64,000 nt of DNA, taken from positions 682,001 through 746,000 of the forward strand of contig QXEO01002100.1 of assembly GCA_007115705.1 (NCBI GenBank). Reading direction: 5' to 3'. Shown one piece after another: positions 10,693-22,480 of the stretch. Both the position numbers and the translations under genes were made by a program. Origin of the DNA: Dactylis glomerata (lineage: Eukaryota; Streptophyta; Magnoliopsida; Poales; Poaceae). The notes below the pieces were generated by a model, which made no database searches, had not been told where the DNA came from, and saw only the letters and a list, made by a program, of their open reading frames with translations. The first letter of the stretch is position 1. Each line of letters opens with the position of its first letter.

Positions 10693-10978
10693 CCGGTGCC
10701 TTGCCATGAGCGAGGCACGGATGAACAGTTAGGTACCTTGCCGTATCAGCCCTTAGATCGAAAATGAATGGATCTGATTCATCACTGTAGCAGCTGTACT
10801 GTAGCGTTATATACCATGCGTTCTAACTGGTACTGTAGCTCATGTTCCTGTAGCGGATGTACTGTGGACTGTTCCCTGTAGCGACAGATATCCAGCCATC
10901 TATTCTCCATCCAAGGGTTAAAAAGGGGGTCAAGGTACTGAACTGTTCATCCGTGCCTCGCCCATGGCAAGGCACCGG
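10693..10978. mobile_element. MITE with long terminal inverted repeats
   Basis: About 286 bp with terminal inverted repeats of about 48 bp (10693-10740 and 10931-10978), outer ends CCGGTGCCTTGCCATG and its complement, differing at only a few positions. The interior carries several copies of CTGTAGC/ACTGTAGC. It is too short to code for anything. The target duplication was not resolved. It lies just upstream of the polyketide synthase core promoter. Confidence 0.8.
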
Positions 10979-11151
10979 AACTCAGTCCAGGTCTCGCATG
11001 TGAACAGTAGGTGACACGCTGATGCTGGTCCATGTTCCCCATCAAGCAACGTCATTGTCAGATATAAATATCAACCGCATTTGAATTTAACTGCGATGAA
11101 ACGAGTTTTGAGTTTAGTTCTAATGTGTTAACTTGAATACAATTCGGGTAT

Positions 11152-11166
11152 AAAGTAACTGCAACT
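11152..11166. repeat. Target-site duplication of the twin-primed LINE, left copy
   Basis: AAAGTAACTGCAACT is repeated exactly at 31479-31493, 20.3 kb away. It borders the poly-T run (poly-A on the minus strand) of the LINE. Confidence 0.9.
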
Positions 11167-11316
11167 TTTTTTTTTGAAAGATCCCGCAATTGCTGGCCTT
11201 CGATTTTCATTAGTAGGTAGAATATTTACAAGTTGGCCATAAGGCCAAGGAGTAACAGGAAAGAAAAATTAAAGAAAGACAAGAAAAATGGCAATGACAG
11301 CCAAGGCCACACAACA

Positions 11317-11885
11317 TCATGGAGGTTCCCAGAGCATGCGTCTCAATTTCTTGGCTCCCGCATAGGTCCACTCCTTGGCCTCCTCCTGAATGAGCTGCGG
11401 CAGTCGACGAAGGGAGGAAGGCTTGTCTTTGAAGACGCGGTTGTTTCGCTCTTTCCACATTGCCCAGTTAACCAAAATTATTATCGACTGAACACCGCCT
11501 CTGTGAGTCTCTTCAGTCGCCTGGATCATCGCAGACCATGTGCCTTGCATAGAAGTCTCGCTGCTCCAGACACGAGGTGCAAGGCCGGAGCAGTGCATCC
11601 ATGAAGCTACAGATGCCCAAAGCAGTCGTGCGAATGGGTAGTCAAGGAACAGATGTTGCGCCATCTCTAGATGTCTGATGCAAAGCGGACAAAAGTAGCA
11701 ATTTGGCCACGCACGCCGCATTAAGCGATCACTACACCAGAGCTTATTCTGCAGAAGTAGCCAGGCAAAGAGCTTGCATTTGGCTGGCGCCCAAGCATCC
11801 CAAACCAAGCTAGGGAGAAGGCTCAGTTGGCGCCCCTCGAATTGGACTCGGTATGCTGACTCAGCTGGCAGATTGTCTGCTCGCC
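11317..11885 (-). pseudogene. LINE zf-RVT C-terminal segment (3' piece)
   Basis: Open minus-strand frame with the zf-RVT domain: SAYRVQFEG, WDAWAPAKCKLFAWLL, CYFCPLCIRHLEMAQHLF (zinc-binding C-x2-C...H) and LVNWAMWKERNNRVF, ending at 11317. It lacks the endonuclease and RT catalytic parts. Confidence 0.8.
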
Positions 11886-12282
11886 TACTGATGTGGGTGG
11901 CCTCGGTCTGATGCACCTTGAGGCTTTTGCCCGCGCGCTACATCTGCGGTGGCTTTGGCTTAAATGGACATGCCCTGGGCGTCCTTGGGCAAGCCTTGGC
12001 AGTTGGCACACCATGCGATCAGCAAGATCTCAACCTGTTCGCCTCGGCAACCTACGTCACCATAGGCAATGGAAAAATGGATTCCTTCTGGTAGTGTAAT
12101 TGGCTCGGCGGCATTGCTCTCTGCGTGCGGTTTCCATCCCTGTTCAGGTTCTCCGCCGTAAGCAACGCTCGGTTGCTGAAGCCCTAGCTCTTGATCGTTG
12201 GGTGCTAGATCTCCGGCGCGCCCCGATCGCGGCCATTGCAACTGATTTCCTTGTTCTCTGGCGGGAAATCAACAACACCGGC
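11886..12282 (+). pseudogene. LINE RT-thumb segment (inverted 5' piece)
   Basis: The plus strand reads GGLGLMHLEAFARALHLRWL, then DQQDLNLFASATYVTIGNG and CNWLGGIAL, the region just before zf-RVT in grass LINEs, with several stops. It is cut at 12282 by the LTR of Gypsy A. The rest (DSISW...SAYR) is found at 31383-31478. Confidence 0.75.
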
Positions 12283-12331
12283 TGACAAGGGTATAGATAA
12301 TAGAGCCCGTTAGTTGAGTACCCCTGAGGCC
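12283..12331 (+). repeat. Gypsy A 5' LTR, first part
   Basis: First 49 bp of the LTR, aligning with 31048-31096. It is cut by Gypsy B, whose target duplication AGGCC occupies 12327-12331. Confidence 0.9.
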
Positions 12332-13839
12332 TGATACGTCCATTTTGCATCACTATTTTGTATCATAATTTACTGTTATTCATTGATATATTTCATATTT
12401 AGAGTTGATACTTATGTTATTTGCTTTGTTTTCACATGTTTGATGATCTTTGGAGGAGTTGCTGCCGGAGTCAGGATTCTGCTGGAAAAAGGACCATCAA
12501 GGGACCATATTTTGAAGATCAGGAAAATTCCAGAAAAATACCAGAAAATTCTATTTTCCCAGAAGACTCAGGAAGCCAGAAGGAGGAGTCGAGAGGAGCC
12601 AGGGGGGCCACACGCCAGGGTGGCGCGGCCTGACCCCTGGCCGCGCCAGCCCTGTGTGAGGGCGCCCTGGCCTACTTCTGGTCTCGCCCCTCCGCGTACT
12701 TCATCGTCCCCGAAAACCTAAGTCAGGGGGAGGCTCAGAGTTAGACACCGCCGCCTCTGCGGGGCGGAAAACACCAGAGAGAGAAAAGCTCTCCAGCAGG
12801 CAGAAATCTGCCAGGGAAATTCCTTCCCGGAGAGGGGAGATCGTCTCCATCGTCATCACCATCGCACCGGACTTCATCGGGATCATCATCATCATCATCT
12901 CCATCACCAGCACCTTCATCTTCACCATCACCACGCCATCCCGCTGTAACATCTTGAGTTGGATCTTGCTATATTCATAGGGGAAACTTTCCCGGTGTTG
13001 ATTACTCTTGTAGTTGATGCTATTGAGTGAAACCATTGAATTAAGGTTTATGTTCAGATTGTTATTTACCATTATTTCACCTCTGATCATGATCCATATG
13101 ATGTCTTGTGAGTAGTTCGTTTAGTTCTTGAGGACATGGGAGAAGTCAAGATGTTAGTAGTGAATTATTGTTGAGAAATATTTAATGGTTTGATATTGTT
13201 GTGGTGCTATTTCACTAGTGGTGTCATGTGAACATCGACTACATGATACTTCACCATTTATGGGCCTAGTGAGATGTATTGTGTATTTGGCTACCGATTG
13301 TGGGGTTGCTGGAGTGACAGAAACCTAAACCTCCGTTGGAAAACCATTGCACCAGGGAGCATAGGATCTTAGAGTTTAAGGCTGTGGTTAGATTTATCTT
13401 AATTACTTTCTTGTATTTGCGGATGCTTGCAAGGGGTATAATCACAAGTGTGTATTTATCCTAGTAAGGGTAGTGCGCTAGCACAGGTTCACCCCCACAA
13501 CACCTATCAAACCAATAAAGACTATTGGCTTTATGAAGCGAAAGCTCTTGACAGAAACTCCCGTGTGTCCTCGAGAACGTTTGGTTATTATAAGTACACA
13601 ACCGGCTTGTCCTTTGCTGAAGAAAGGATTGGGCCACTTGCTGCAATTGTTACTACTGTCTTTTATTTACTCGCACTTTATTTACTCGTATTACAAAATA
13701 CCCCTGAAAACCTGTTTGCTAGTATTTACAGTGATTCCTTGATCAAAACCGCTCATCAACACCTTCTGCTCCTCGTTGGGTTAGACACTCTTATTTATCG
13801 AAAGTACTACGATACATCCCCTATACTTGTGGGTCATCA
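12332..13839 (+). repeat. Gypsy B 5' LTR
   Basis: 1508 bp, TG...CA, almost identical to 20644-22152. It contains an (ATC)n stretch near 12880-12905. Open frames inside it are not genes. Confidence 0.95.
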
Positions 13840-13850
13840 AGACTATTTTC

Positions 13851-13868
13851 TAGCGCCGTTGCCGGGGA
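13851..13868 (+). promoter_or_regulatory. Gypsy B primer-binding site
   Basis: TAGCGCCGTTGCCGGGGA lies 12 bp after the LTR end. It has the form of the tRNA-complementary primer site of Athila-type elements (consensus TGGCGCCGTTGCCGGGGA), with one mismatch at position 2. Confidence 0.75.
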
Positions 13869-13960
13869 GTGTAGCGCTATTGAAGAGTGGAATTTGTAAA
13901 GGTAACCGTCGCTGTGAGTATCGTTTTTATTTTTTCTTTTATTTTTTATTATACTTTGCT

Positions 13961-14935
13961 ATGGAGAATTCTCCATTTGGTTTCCTATTTGGAAACACAT
14001 CTACTACTACTGCTGCACATGTGGATGAACCACCTCCACCACCGCCTGCTGAAATTGATCCTTTTAAGATACCTATGAAAATTGTTGGGCGTATTATGGA
14101 TAACTGCTATTCAGGTGATGGAACTGTCCATCCGGGTGATCACTTATTATTTATACATGAATTATGCGAGTTGTTCAGATGTGCAGCTATTTCACCAAGC
14201 CAGGTCAAGAAGAAACTATTCTCATTATCATTGAAAGGCAAAGCCAAAGAGTGGTATCGACTACTCCAAGATGGTCCATCTATGGCATGGGAGGATATTG
14301 TACCTCTCTTTTATTCTAAGTTTTATCCTCCAAGTGAAATTCATAAAGATCGTAACCGGATATATAATTTTTGGCCTCATGATGGAGAGAATATTGCCCA
14401 AGCGTGGGGAAGATTGAAGTTACTAATGCTCAAATGCCCCATTCATGAGCTCCCCAATAATATTGTTATTGATAATTTTTATGCGCGGCTTACTCTTCCT
14501 GATAAGGATTATTTGGATGCTTCTTGCTTTGGATCATTTACTCATATGAAAGAAGATGCTAAGTGGAAACTTCTTGACCGTATACAAGAGAATGCTGAAG
14601 GATGGGAAAACGACAAAGGTAGGAAGTCAGGTATAAACTATGATTATGAATGCATTAAATCTTTTATGGGGACCGATGACTTTCATAGTGTTAGCACTGC
14701 TTATGGTCTTGATTCACAAATTCTTGCTAATTGTCTTAAGGCCTTTGCCTCTTATATTGATGTTCCAAAGAAAGATTGGAACAAATATCATGCGCCTTAT
14801 AAAGACTCTATTAGTAATATACCTGCTGCAGCTACTGAAGTTTGTACTGTTGATAGCATTGTGCCTGAGCCTTATTTTGAGAAGACACCTTTCCCCGCTA
14901 AGGATTGGAGATCATTGCTATTATGGTTTATGTGA
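13961..14935 (+). pseudogene. Gypsy B gag
   Basis: Opens at ATG 13961 (MENSPFGF...) and runs about 324 codons. It has a Retrotrans_gag core: FIHELCELFRC, SLKGKAKEWYRLL, FYSKFYPPSEIH. The frame is open as far as FPAKDW at about 14900 and then falls abruptly into the protease region in another frame (stop at 14935). The spacer and nucleocapsid zinc-knuckle part that should follow is therefore deleted. This gag would lack its usual nucleic-acid-binding end and its junction to pol. Confidence 0.8.
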
Positions 14936-17900
14936 TATTGGTGCTAGTGCAAGTGCTATTCCCTTAGAGCTTTACAAAGAAATCATGCACGAGATTGGCG
15001 CTTGTGAACTTGAAGATATTGATGTGGTTGTTCAGCTTGCTAACAGAGAGACTGTTTGGCCTCTTGGTATTGTTCGAGATGTGGAAGTTCTTTGCGGTAA
15101 GACTAAATACCCTACTGATTTTCTAGTACTTGGTAAGGAGGCTAGTAAAACTTGTCCTATTATTTTTGGTAGACCATTTTTGAACACTTGTGGCGCCGTG
15201 ATAGATTGCAAGAAGGAGAAATTTTTTACTAAGTTCAATGGAGAGTCTTATGAGTTTAATTTTTCCAAGTTTGCTAAGACTTCTTATGAAAATGATACGC
15301 CTAATGAAAATTTTTTAGTTGAACATCTTGCTTCTATTGCTCTTGCTCCTAATAATGCCTTGATGCCTCTTAAATATGCTTATATAGATGATAAGAAAAT
15401 ATATCCTATTATTATTAGTTCTAAACTTTCAGGAAAGGAAGAAGAAAGATTATTGGAGATATTGAGGAAACACCGAGAAGCTATGGGATATACTCTTGAT
15501 GATTTAAAAGGGATTTCTCCCACTTTATGTCAGCATGCCATTAATATGGAGAAAGACGCGAAGCCAGTCGTGGAGCATCAACGCCGCTTAATTCCCAAGA
15601 TGAAGGATGTGGTAAGAAATGAGGTATTAAAACTCCTTGATGCTGGTATTATTTATCCTATTGCTGATAGTAGATGGGTTAGTCCTGTTCATTGTGTTCC
15701 TAAGAAAGGAGGTATGACTGTTGTGCCTAATGAGAATAACGAGCTTATTCCTCAAAGGGTAGTAGTTGGTTATAGAATGTGCATTGATTATAGGAAGGTG
15801 AACAAAGTTACTAAGAAAGATCATTACCCTTTACCGTTTATAGATCAGATGTTAGAAAGGTTGTCTAAGAAGACTCATTTTTGTTTCCTTGATGGTTATT
15901 CTGGTTTTTCTCAAATTGCTGTTAAGAAGGATGATCAAGAGAAAACCACTTTTACGTGTCCTTATGGAACTTATGCTTATAGACGTATGCCGTTTGGTTT
16001 ATGCAATGCTCCTTCTACTTTTCAAAGATGCATGTCTGCTATTTTTCATGGCTTTTGTGAAGAAATTGTGGAGGTCTTCATGGACGATTTCTCCGTCTAT
16101 GGAACTTCTTTTGATAATTGTTTGCACAACCTTGATAAAGTTTTGCAGAGGTGTGAAGAAACTAATCTTGTTCTTAATTGGGAGAAAAGCCACTTTATGG
16201 TAAATGAAGGAATTGTCCTTGGACATAAAATTTCTGAAAGAGGTATTGAAGTTGACAGATCGAAAGTGGAGGCAATTGAGAAAATGCCCTGTCCCAGAGA
16301 TGTTAAAGGTATTCATAGTGTTCTTGGTCACGCTGGTTTCTATAGGAGGTTTATTAAAGATTTCTCTAAGATTTCAAAGCCCCTTACTAATCTTCTTCAA
16401 AAAGATGTACCATTTGTCTTTGATGATGATTGTAAGGAAGCTTTTGAAACTCTTAAGAAGGCTTTAACTACTGCTCCTATTGTTCAACCACCTGATTGGA
16501 ATTTACCTTTTGAAATTATGTGTGATGCTAGTGATTTTGCCGTTGGTGCTGTTCTTGGACAGCGCATTGACAATAAGTTGAATGTTATTCATTATGCTAG
16601 TAAGACTCTTGATGCTGCTTAGAAGAATTATGCTACTACTGAGAAAGAGTTTCTTGCTGTTGTTTTTGCATGTGATAAGTTTAGATCTTACATTGTTGAT
16701 TCTAAAGTTACTATTCATACTAATCACGTAGCTATTAGATATCTTATGACTAAGAAGGATGCTAAGCCTAGGCTTATTAGATGGGTGTTGCTTTTACAAG
16801 AGTTTGATTTGCATATCGTAGATAGGAAAGGTGCTGAAAATCCTGTGGCTGACAACTTGTCTAGATTGGAAAACATTTCCTTTGATCCTATTCATGTTAA
16901 CGATAGTTTTCCAAATGAACAGTTGGCTGCAATAAATGTAACTTCGCGAGACCTTCCTTGATATGCTGATTATGCTAACTTTATTGTTTCCAAGTATTTG
17001 CCTCCGACCTTTACAGCTCAGCAAAGAAGAAAATTCTTTTATGATTTGAGGCATTACTTTTGGGATGACCCACATTTATATAAAGAAGGAGTTGATGGTA
17101 TTATGAGAAGATGCGTACCGGAATATGAGCAACAAGAGATATTAAGAAAATGTCATAGCAGCGCCTATGGAGGGCATCATGCTGGAGATAGAACCATGCA
17201 GAAGGTTCTACAATCAGGTTTTTATTGGCCAACCCTCTTTAAGGATGCCAGAAGGTATGTTTTATCTCGTGATGAGTGTCAAAGAGTTGGTAATATTTCT
17301 AGACGCAATGAGATGCCTATGAGTTACACTCTTGTTATTGAACCATTTGATTGTTGGGGATTTGACTTTATGGGTCCTTTTCCTCCTTCAAAAGGCTATA
17401 CCCATATACTTGTTGCTGTAGATTATGTTACTAAATGGGTAGAAGCCATACCTACAAAGAGTGCCGATGGTGAGACCTCGTTAAAAATGCTTAAGGATGT
17501 TATTTTTCCTAGGTTTGGTGTGCCTAGATATCTTATGACTAATGGAGGTTCTCATTTTATTCACGGTGGTTTTAGAAAAACTCTTGCTAAATATGATGTT
17601 AATCATAGAATTGCTTCTGCTTATCATCCCCAAACTAGTGGGCAGGTAGAGCTTTCAAATAGGGAGATCAAGTCTATCTTGCAGAAGACTGTCAATAGAT
17701 CTAGGAAAAACTGGGCTAGTAAGTTAAACGATGCTTTATGGGCTTATAGAACTGCTTATAAGAACCCCATGGGTATGTATCCTTATAAGATGGTTTACGG
17801 AAAAGCATGTCATTTGCACTTAGAATTAGAACACAAAGCTTTTTGGGCAGTGAGAGAGCTTAATAGATATTTTAAACTAGCTGGTAAGAAAAGGTTATTA

Positions 17901-18296
17901 GATTTGAGTTCTCTAGATGAGTGGAGAAACGAAGCGTATGATAATGCCAGGCTTTTTAAAGAGAAAGTTAAGCAATGGCACGATAACAGAATTCTTAAGA
18001 GAGAGTTTCATGTTGGTGAGAAAGTTCTTTTGTATAGGTCTCGTCTCAGATTTTTTGTAGGAAAATTACTCTCTAAATGGGAAGGACCATATGTTATTGT
18101 GGAAGTGTACTGCTCAGGTGCTATTAAGATCGCTTCATTGAAAGATGACTCTACACAAGTGGTGAATGGGCAAAGACTCAAACATTATATTTTTGGAGAT
18201 TCTTATAATGAAGATGTTGATGTTATTGAAACAATTTCTCCGGAAGAATTCATCCAAGACAAATTGCAGGTACCTGCAGAGTTCGTTTTCGAATAA
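14906..18296 (+). pseudogene. Gypsy B pol (protease, RT, RNase H, integrase), inactivated
   Basis: A single frame to 18296, broken by TAG at 16620-16622 and TGA at 16959-16961. Domains in order: protease with DIGAS (about 14940), RT with FMDDFSVYG at 16077, RNase H, then an integrase with an HHCC finger and a core. Several key sites are altered relative to related elements: Asn in place of Asp at 16723 (RNase H, HTNH) and at 17541 (integrase core, TNGGSHF), and Arg in place of the first finger Cys at 17268. The stops and Asp-to-Asn changes are C-to-T type transitions on one strand or the other. The 3' end extends past the core with a chromatin-tether-like KWEGPY-VIVEV block. Confidence 0.9.
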
Positions 18297-20629
18297 GTAA
18301 CAGTTCTAGTCAGAGAAGTTTCGTGAAAAGTTCTTCCTTTAATATTTTTGCTATTTTTACTAAATATGAAAAATCACGAGACGAAAAAGGGCAGGAAAAA
18401 GAGTCTGTGTGTCTCTCACACACAGGTGGCGCGGGCCCACCCCTGGCCGCGCCACCTAGGTGTGAGAGCACCCCGGAACTCATTTCCGTCCCGGTTTCCT
18501 CCTGTGATTTCGTTTCGATGTATAATTTTTGCCTATTTAACCCCCCGGAGTCCCCGAGGTTTGTGTATTGTTTTCTCGTCGTGTTTCGTTTCGAGCTGTT
18601 TCTGCCAGGAGTTGATCTTAAGCTTGGGGGAGCCATGGCCTCTTCAAGTGACAACAAGGGCAAAGGACCCTGGGTAGATGATCACCAGCGCCAAAAGTGG
18701 AAGGAAGAGCAAGGTTCAGGGAGAGCAAGGCCCAAGAACCCTGCTTTTGAAGGACCAACGAAAGCTAGACGTATCTTTTCTCATGATTTGCAGGGACCAA
18801 CATATCATGTTCTGGATCTTAACTCCATGCCCGTGATAGAGGAGGGTATGCTGGTCACTTATGGGTTTTGTGCTCAATATCAAGCTTTGAAAAGGGAGGT
18901 AGAGATGCTGCAAGAAGAAAATCTTAGGCTTCGCCAGATGATGGAATACTTCATTAATCCAAGGCTGGGCATCCCCTTGGCTTGTTTCAAGCTTGGGGGA
19001 GTGCCGCGGTATCACATCATTACCTTTTGCTCATTTACTTTTCAAGTAGAGTCATATCATGAATAGAGAAGTTATCTTATAGAATAGTTTGCAGTTTGGA
19101 AGTATCCTCCTTAGTTGGTTATCTATGTATCCCTTGGGGTGAGTTGCGGTAATAAAATATTAATGAGAAGTTTTATCATTTACTTTCCGTGCACTTTATG
19201 TTAGTCCGCAATCTCTCTTGTATGACTAGTCTTGTTGATTGGTATTGGTATCATTTTGGGAGCATGAGTAAATTTAGTTGGTTTTGGCAAACCTAGCTTG
19301 GTCAGTAGCAACTTTACCTTGAGGTTTGAGTTGAAAAGAATAAAGAAGTGCTTGTAGTTACATCACTTCAGTTTTCCTTATGTTTGGCTTATAAGCATTG
19401 TTATTCTTGAAGTCAAAATCGTTGTACCTTCAAGGGAGTTTGCATGATTGTTCTTATTATATGTATGTTTGTTTGTTACATGCAACTCTTATGCTTGCTA
19501 CCCAGCCTTGCTAGCCAAAACCCTGTACTGAGAGGAAATACTTCTCGTGCATCCAATTCCCAAAAGCCAAGTCACTTCCAAAGAGTCCACTATAAATTCC
19601 TATGCATGGTATTTCAAGCCATTCCAAGTAAATTTTGATGTGCTACCTTTCAAAAACCTTCAAACACTTCTCATTTTGTGCCACTGTTTTTAGCTCATGA
19701 GGACGTAGTGGATGGGTTTGTTATCTTCCATACTAAATTAAGTACCCCTCGACTAGGCAGCTTCATCTGCTCATCATTAATTTTGCAAGGGAGCTGGTCA
19801 GACCATTATAATCTCAAAAAGAAAAGAAAAGAAAAGAGCACTCCTCCATGGAATGTGAAAGTTGGTTGGCACCCGATGGAATCGGTTAGCCATGGTTTGA
19901 GAAAGGAAAAAGGTGGGGAGGAGTGCAAAGCTATAAAAGAGCACCAAAGTGCCAATTAATCAAACATCTCGGAACCGCTCTCACTTGTTTAGTATGGAAG
20001 ATATCAAGAACTCCGTTGCTAGTCGTTGACAAAAGCAACCACCTCTCAAAATAACTTTTTACCTCTGTTTTACAAATGAAAAGCTCTAGCACATGTTTAA
20101 TCCCTGCTTCCTCTGCGAAGGGCCTATCTTTTACTTTTATGTTGAGTCAACCTATTTCCCTCTATCTAAAGCAAGCATTTGAGTTGTTATGTTTCACTCA
20201 TCCATATGTTGATCAGTTTAATCATGTTTACTATCTTCCTTGTTTTGTATAATGCTTTTGTCTGAAGGAATATATCTTTGAAAGATTTTTATGAATGCAA
20301 AAGTTTACCTTGTTGAGCATATGGTCTTTGCTATATTAGCTCTGTTTTAAAAAGCTCCGTTTAAAAGAAAGAATAGCTTGTTCATCGTTCTTTGACAAAG
20401 AACTAAGGTTTGCCATTGCCAATTATAGTTTACCTTGTGCATCTTTACATGTGATTCCCTTTTACTCATTGCAAGTCTATATCTTATAAAGGGAAGTTGC
20501 TGTCTATTATAATTTGTGTCTTGGTGAATGTGATACTTCTTGTCCGTATTTTGATTATCGACACTTCACTCCATAAACCTGTGGTCATGTTTACCGAGTT
20601 TAGTTTTCGCTTGGGGACAAGCGAGGTCT
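18297..20629 (+). other. Gypsy B 3' internal region
   Basis: Mostly non-coding space between pol and the 3' LTR. It holds the ORF at 18635-19066 and three AGCTTGGGGG motifs (about 18621, 18989, 20631) of which only the last adjoins the LTR. The rest looks like ordinary element-specific filler. Confidence 0.6.
18635..19066 (+). CDS. Gypsy B post-pol ORF, unknown function
   Basis: 143 codons from ATG 18635 (MASSSDNKGKG...), just after an AGCTTGGGGGAGCC motif. The N-terminus is charged and Lys/Arg-rich, the middle has HVLDLNSMPV, and residues of about 90-115 form a predicted short coiled coil (heptads with REVEMLQEENLRLRQ). There is no signal peptide or membrane segment, so although it lies in the env position of Athila-type elements it does not look like an envelope protein. 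I do not recognise a family. It may simply be a conserved retroelement accessory protein. Confidence 0.5.
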   Translation: MASSSDNKGKGPWVDDHQRQKWKEEQGSGRARPKNPAFEGPTKARRIFSHDLQGPTYHVLDLNSMPVIEEGMLVTYGFCAQYQALKREVEMLQEENLRLRQMMEYFINPRLGIPLACFKLGGVPRYHIITFCSFTFQVESYHE

Positions 20630-20643
20630 AAGCTTGGGGGGGT
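20630..20643 (+). promoter_or_regulatory. Gypsy B polypurine tract
   Basis: AAGCTTGGGGGGG ends immediately before the 3' LTR at 20644, where plus-strand DNA synthesis is expected to be primed. Confidence 0.8.
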
Positions 20644-22152
20644 TGATACGTCCATTTTGCATCACTATTTTGTATCATAATTTACTGTTATTCATTGATA
20701 TATTTCATATTTAGAGTTGATACTTATGTTATTTCCTTTGTTTTCACATGTTTGATGATCTTTGGAGGAGTTGCTGCCGGAGTCAGGATTCTGCTGGAAA
20801 AAGGACCATCAAGGGACCATATTTTGAAGATCAGGAAAATTCCAGAAAAATACCAGAAAATTCTATTTTCCCAGAAGACTCAGGAAGCCAGAAGGAGGAG
20901 TCGAGAGGAGCCAGGGGGGCCCACATGCCAGGGTGGCGCGGCCTGACCCCTGGCCGCGCCAGCCCTGTGTGAGGGCGCCCTGGCCTACTTCTGGTCTAGC
21001 CCCTCCGCGTACTTCATCGTCCCCGAAAACCTAAGTCAGGGGGAGGCTCAGAGTTAGTCATCGCCGCCTCTGCGGGGCGGAAAACACCAGAGAGAGAAAA
21101 GCTCTCCGGCAGGCAGAAATCTGCCGGGGAAATTCCTTCCTGGAGAGGGGAGATCATCGCCATCGTCATCACCATCGCACCGGACTTCATCGGGATCATC
21201 ATCATCATCATCTCCATCACCAGCACCTTCATCTTCACCATCACCACGCCATCCCGCTGTAACATCTTGAGTTGGATCTTGCTATATTCATAGGGGAAAC
21301 TTTCCCGGTGTTGATTACTCTTGTAGTTGATGCTATTGAGTGGAACCATTGAATTAAGGTTTATGTTCAGATTGTTATTTACCATTATTTCACCTCTGAT
21401 CATGATCCATATGATGTCTTGTGAGTAGTTCGTTTAGTTCTTGAGGACATGGGAGAAGTCAAGATGTTAGTAGTGAATTATTGTTGAGAAATATTTAATG
21501 GTTTGATATTGTTGTGGTGCTATTTCACTAGTGGTGTCATGTGAATGTCGACTACATGATACTTCACCATTTATGGGCCTAGTGAGATGCATTGTGTATT
21601 TGGCTACCGATTGTGGGGTTGCTGGAGTGACAGAAACCTAAACCTCCGTTGGAAAACCATTGCACCAGGGAGCATAGGATCTTAGAGTTTAAGGCTGTGG
21701 TTAGATTTATCTTAATTACTTTCTTGTATTTGCGGATGCTTGCAAGGGGTATAATCACAAGTGTGTATTTATCCTAGTAAGGGTAGTGCGCTAGCACAGG
21801 TTCACCCCCACAACACCTATCAAACCAATAAAGACTATTGGCTTTATGAAGCGAAAGCTCTTGACAGAAACTCCCGTGTGTCCTCGAGAACGTTTGGTTA
21901 TTATAAGTACACAACCGGCTTGTCCTTTGCTGAAGAAAGGATTGGGCCACTTGCTGCAATTGTTACTACTGTCTTTTATTTACTCGCACTTTATTTACTC
22001 GTATTACCAAATACCCCTGAAAACCTGTTTGCTAGTATTTACAGTGATTCCTTGATCAAAACCGCTCATCAACACCTTCTGCTCCTCGTTGGGTTCGACA
22101 CTCTTATTTATCGAAAGTACTACGATACACCCCCTATACTTGTGGGTCATCA
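20644..22152 (+). repeat. Gypsy B 3' LTR
   Basis: 1509 bp, nearly identical to the 5' LTR, ending TCATCA and followed by the target duplication AGGCC. Confidence 0.95.
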
Positions 22153-22442
22153 AGGCCCGTTACGATAGGCCCAATTGTAATACTAGTCGAAATACGAGTT
22201 CATGTCGTATGTCGATGTTGTAATCTGTATCGGATCCCACCCGATCTTGAGACCTGGCCACCTATATAAAGGGGCCAGGAGGGGATGGTGTGGGACATAT
22301 TGAAAGCAAGCCAGGTTCTACACCCACGTTTACTTTCATAGCCACCTTGTTTGACTGAGTTTACCTTCGAGTTCATCCGACGCCCTGTCTCCCCGATCCT
22401 AAGTCCTTCATCTAGGACATTTGTCGAGTTTAACCCTCGTCA
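22153..22442 (+). repeat. Gypsy A 5' LTR, second part
   Basis: Continues the LTR of 12283-12331 after the Gypsy B insertion and aligns with 31092-31382. It holds CTATATAAAGG at about 22263, the likely LTR TATA box, and ends CCTCGTCA. Confidence 0.9.
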
Positions 22443-22444
22443 AT

Positions 22445-22462
22445 TGGCGCCGACCGTGGGGA
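22445..22462 (+). promoter_or_regulatory. Gypsy A primer-binding site
   Basis: TGGCGCCGACCGTGGGGA starts 3 bp after the LTR end, typical in form and position for the tRNA-primed start of minus-strand synthesis. Confidence 0.75.
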
Positions 22463-22480
22463 CTCCGGGCGTTGGCATTA

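Larger units (their letters stand above)
12332..22152 (+). mobile_element. Gypsy B: Athila-like element
   Basis: A 9.8-kb LTR retrotransposon. The LTRs (12332-13839 and 20644-22152) start TGATACGTCC and end TCATCA. It is flanked by perfect AGGCC duplications (12327-12331 and 22153-22157). It has a primer-binding site at 13851, gag, protease, RT with FMDD, RNase H, integrase, a further ORF and a polypurine tract. RT and gag blocks (MDDFSVYG, SLKGKAKEWY) are of the Athila type. By hand I count about 18 substitutions and one indel between LTRs, about 1.2%. At the usual grass rate this means an insertion within roughly the last half million years. The coding region is broken by a deletion, two stops and catalytic substitutions. 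Confidence 0.9.

Noticed and set aside
12701..13090. 129-codon ORF present twice (also 21014-21403)
   Set aside because: Antisense frame in the LTR, low-complexity Met-rich from an (ATC)n repeat.
13448..13960. Upstream extension of the gag frame into the 5' LTR of Gypsy B
   Set aside because: It lies in the LTR and across the primer-binding site, and the same frame occurs in the 3' LTR. Gag begins at 13961.
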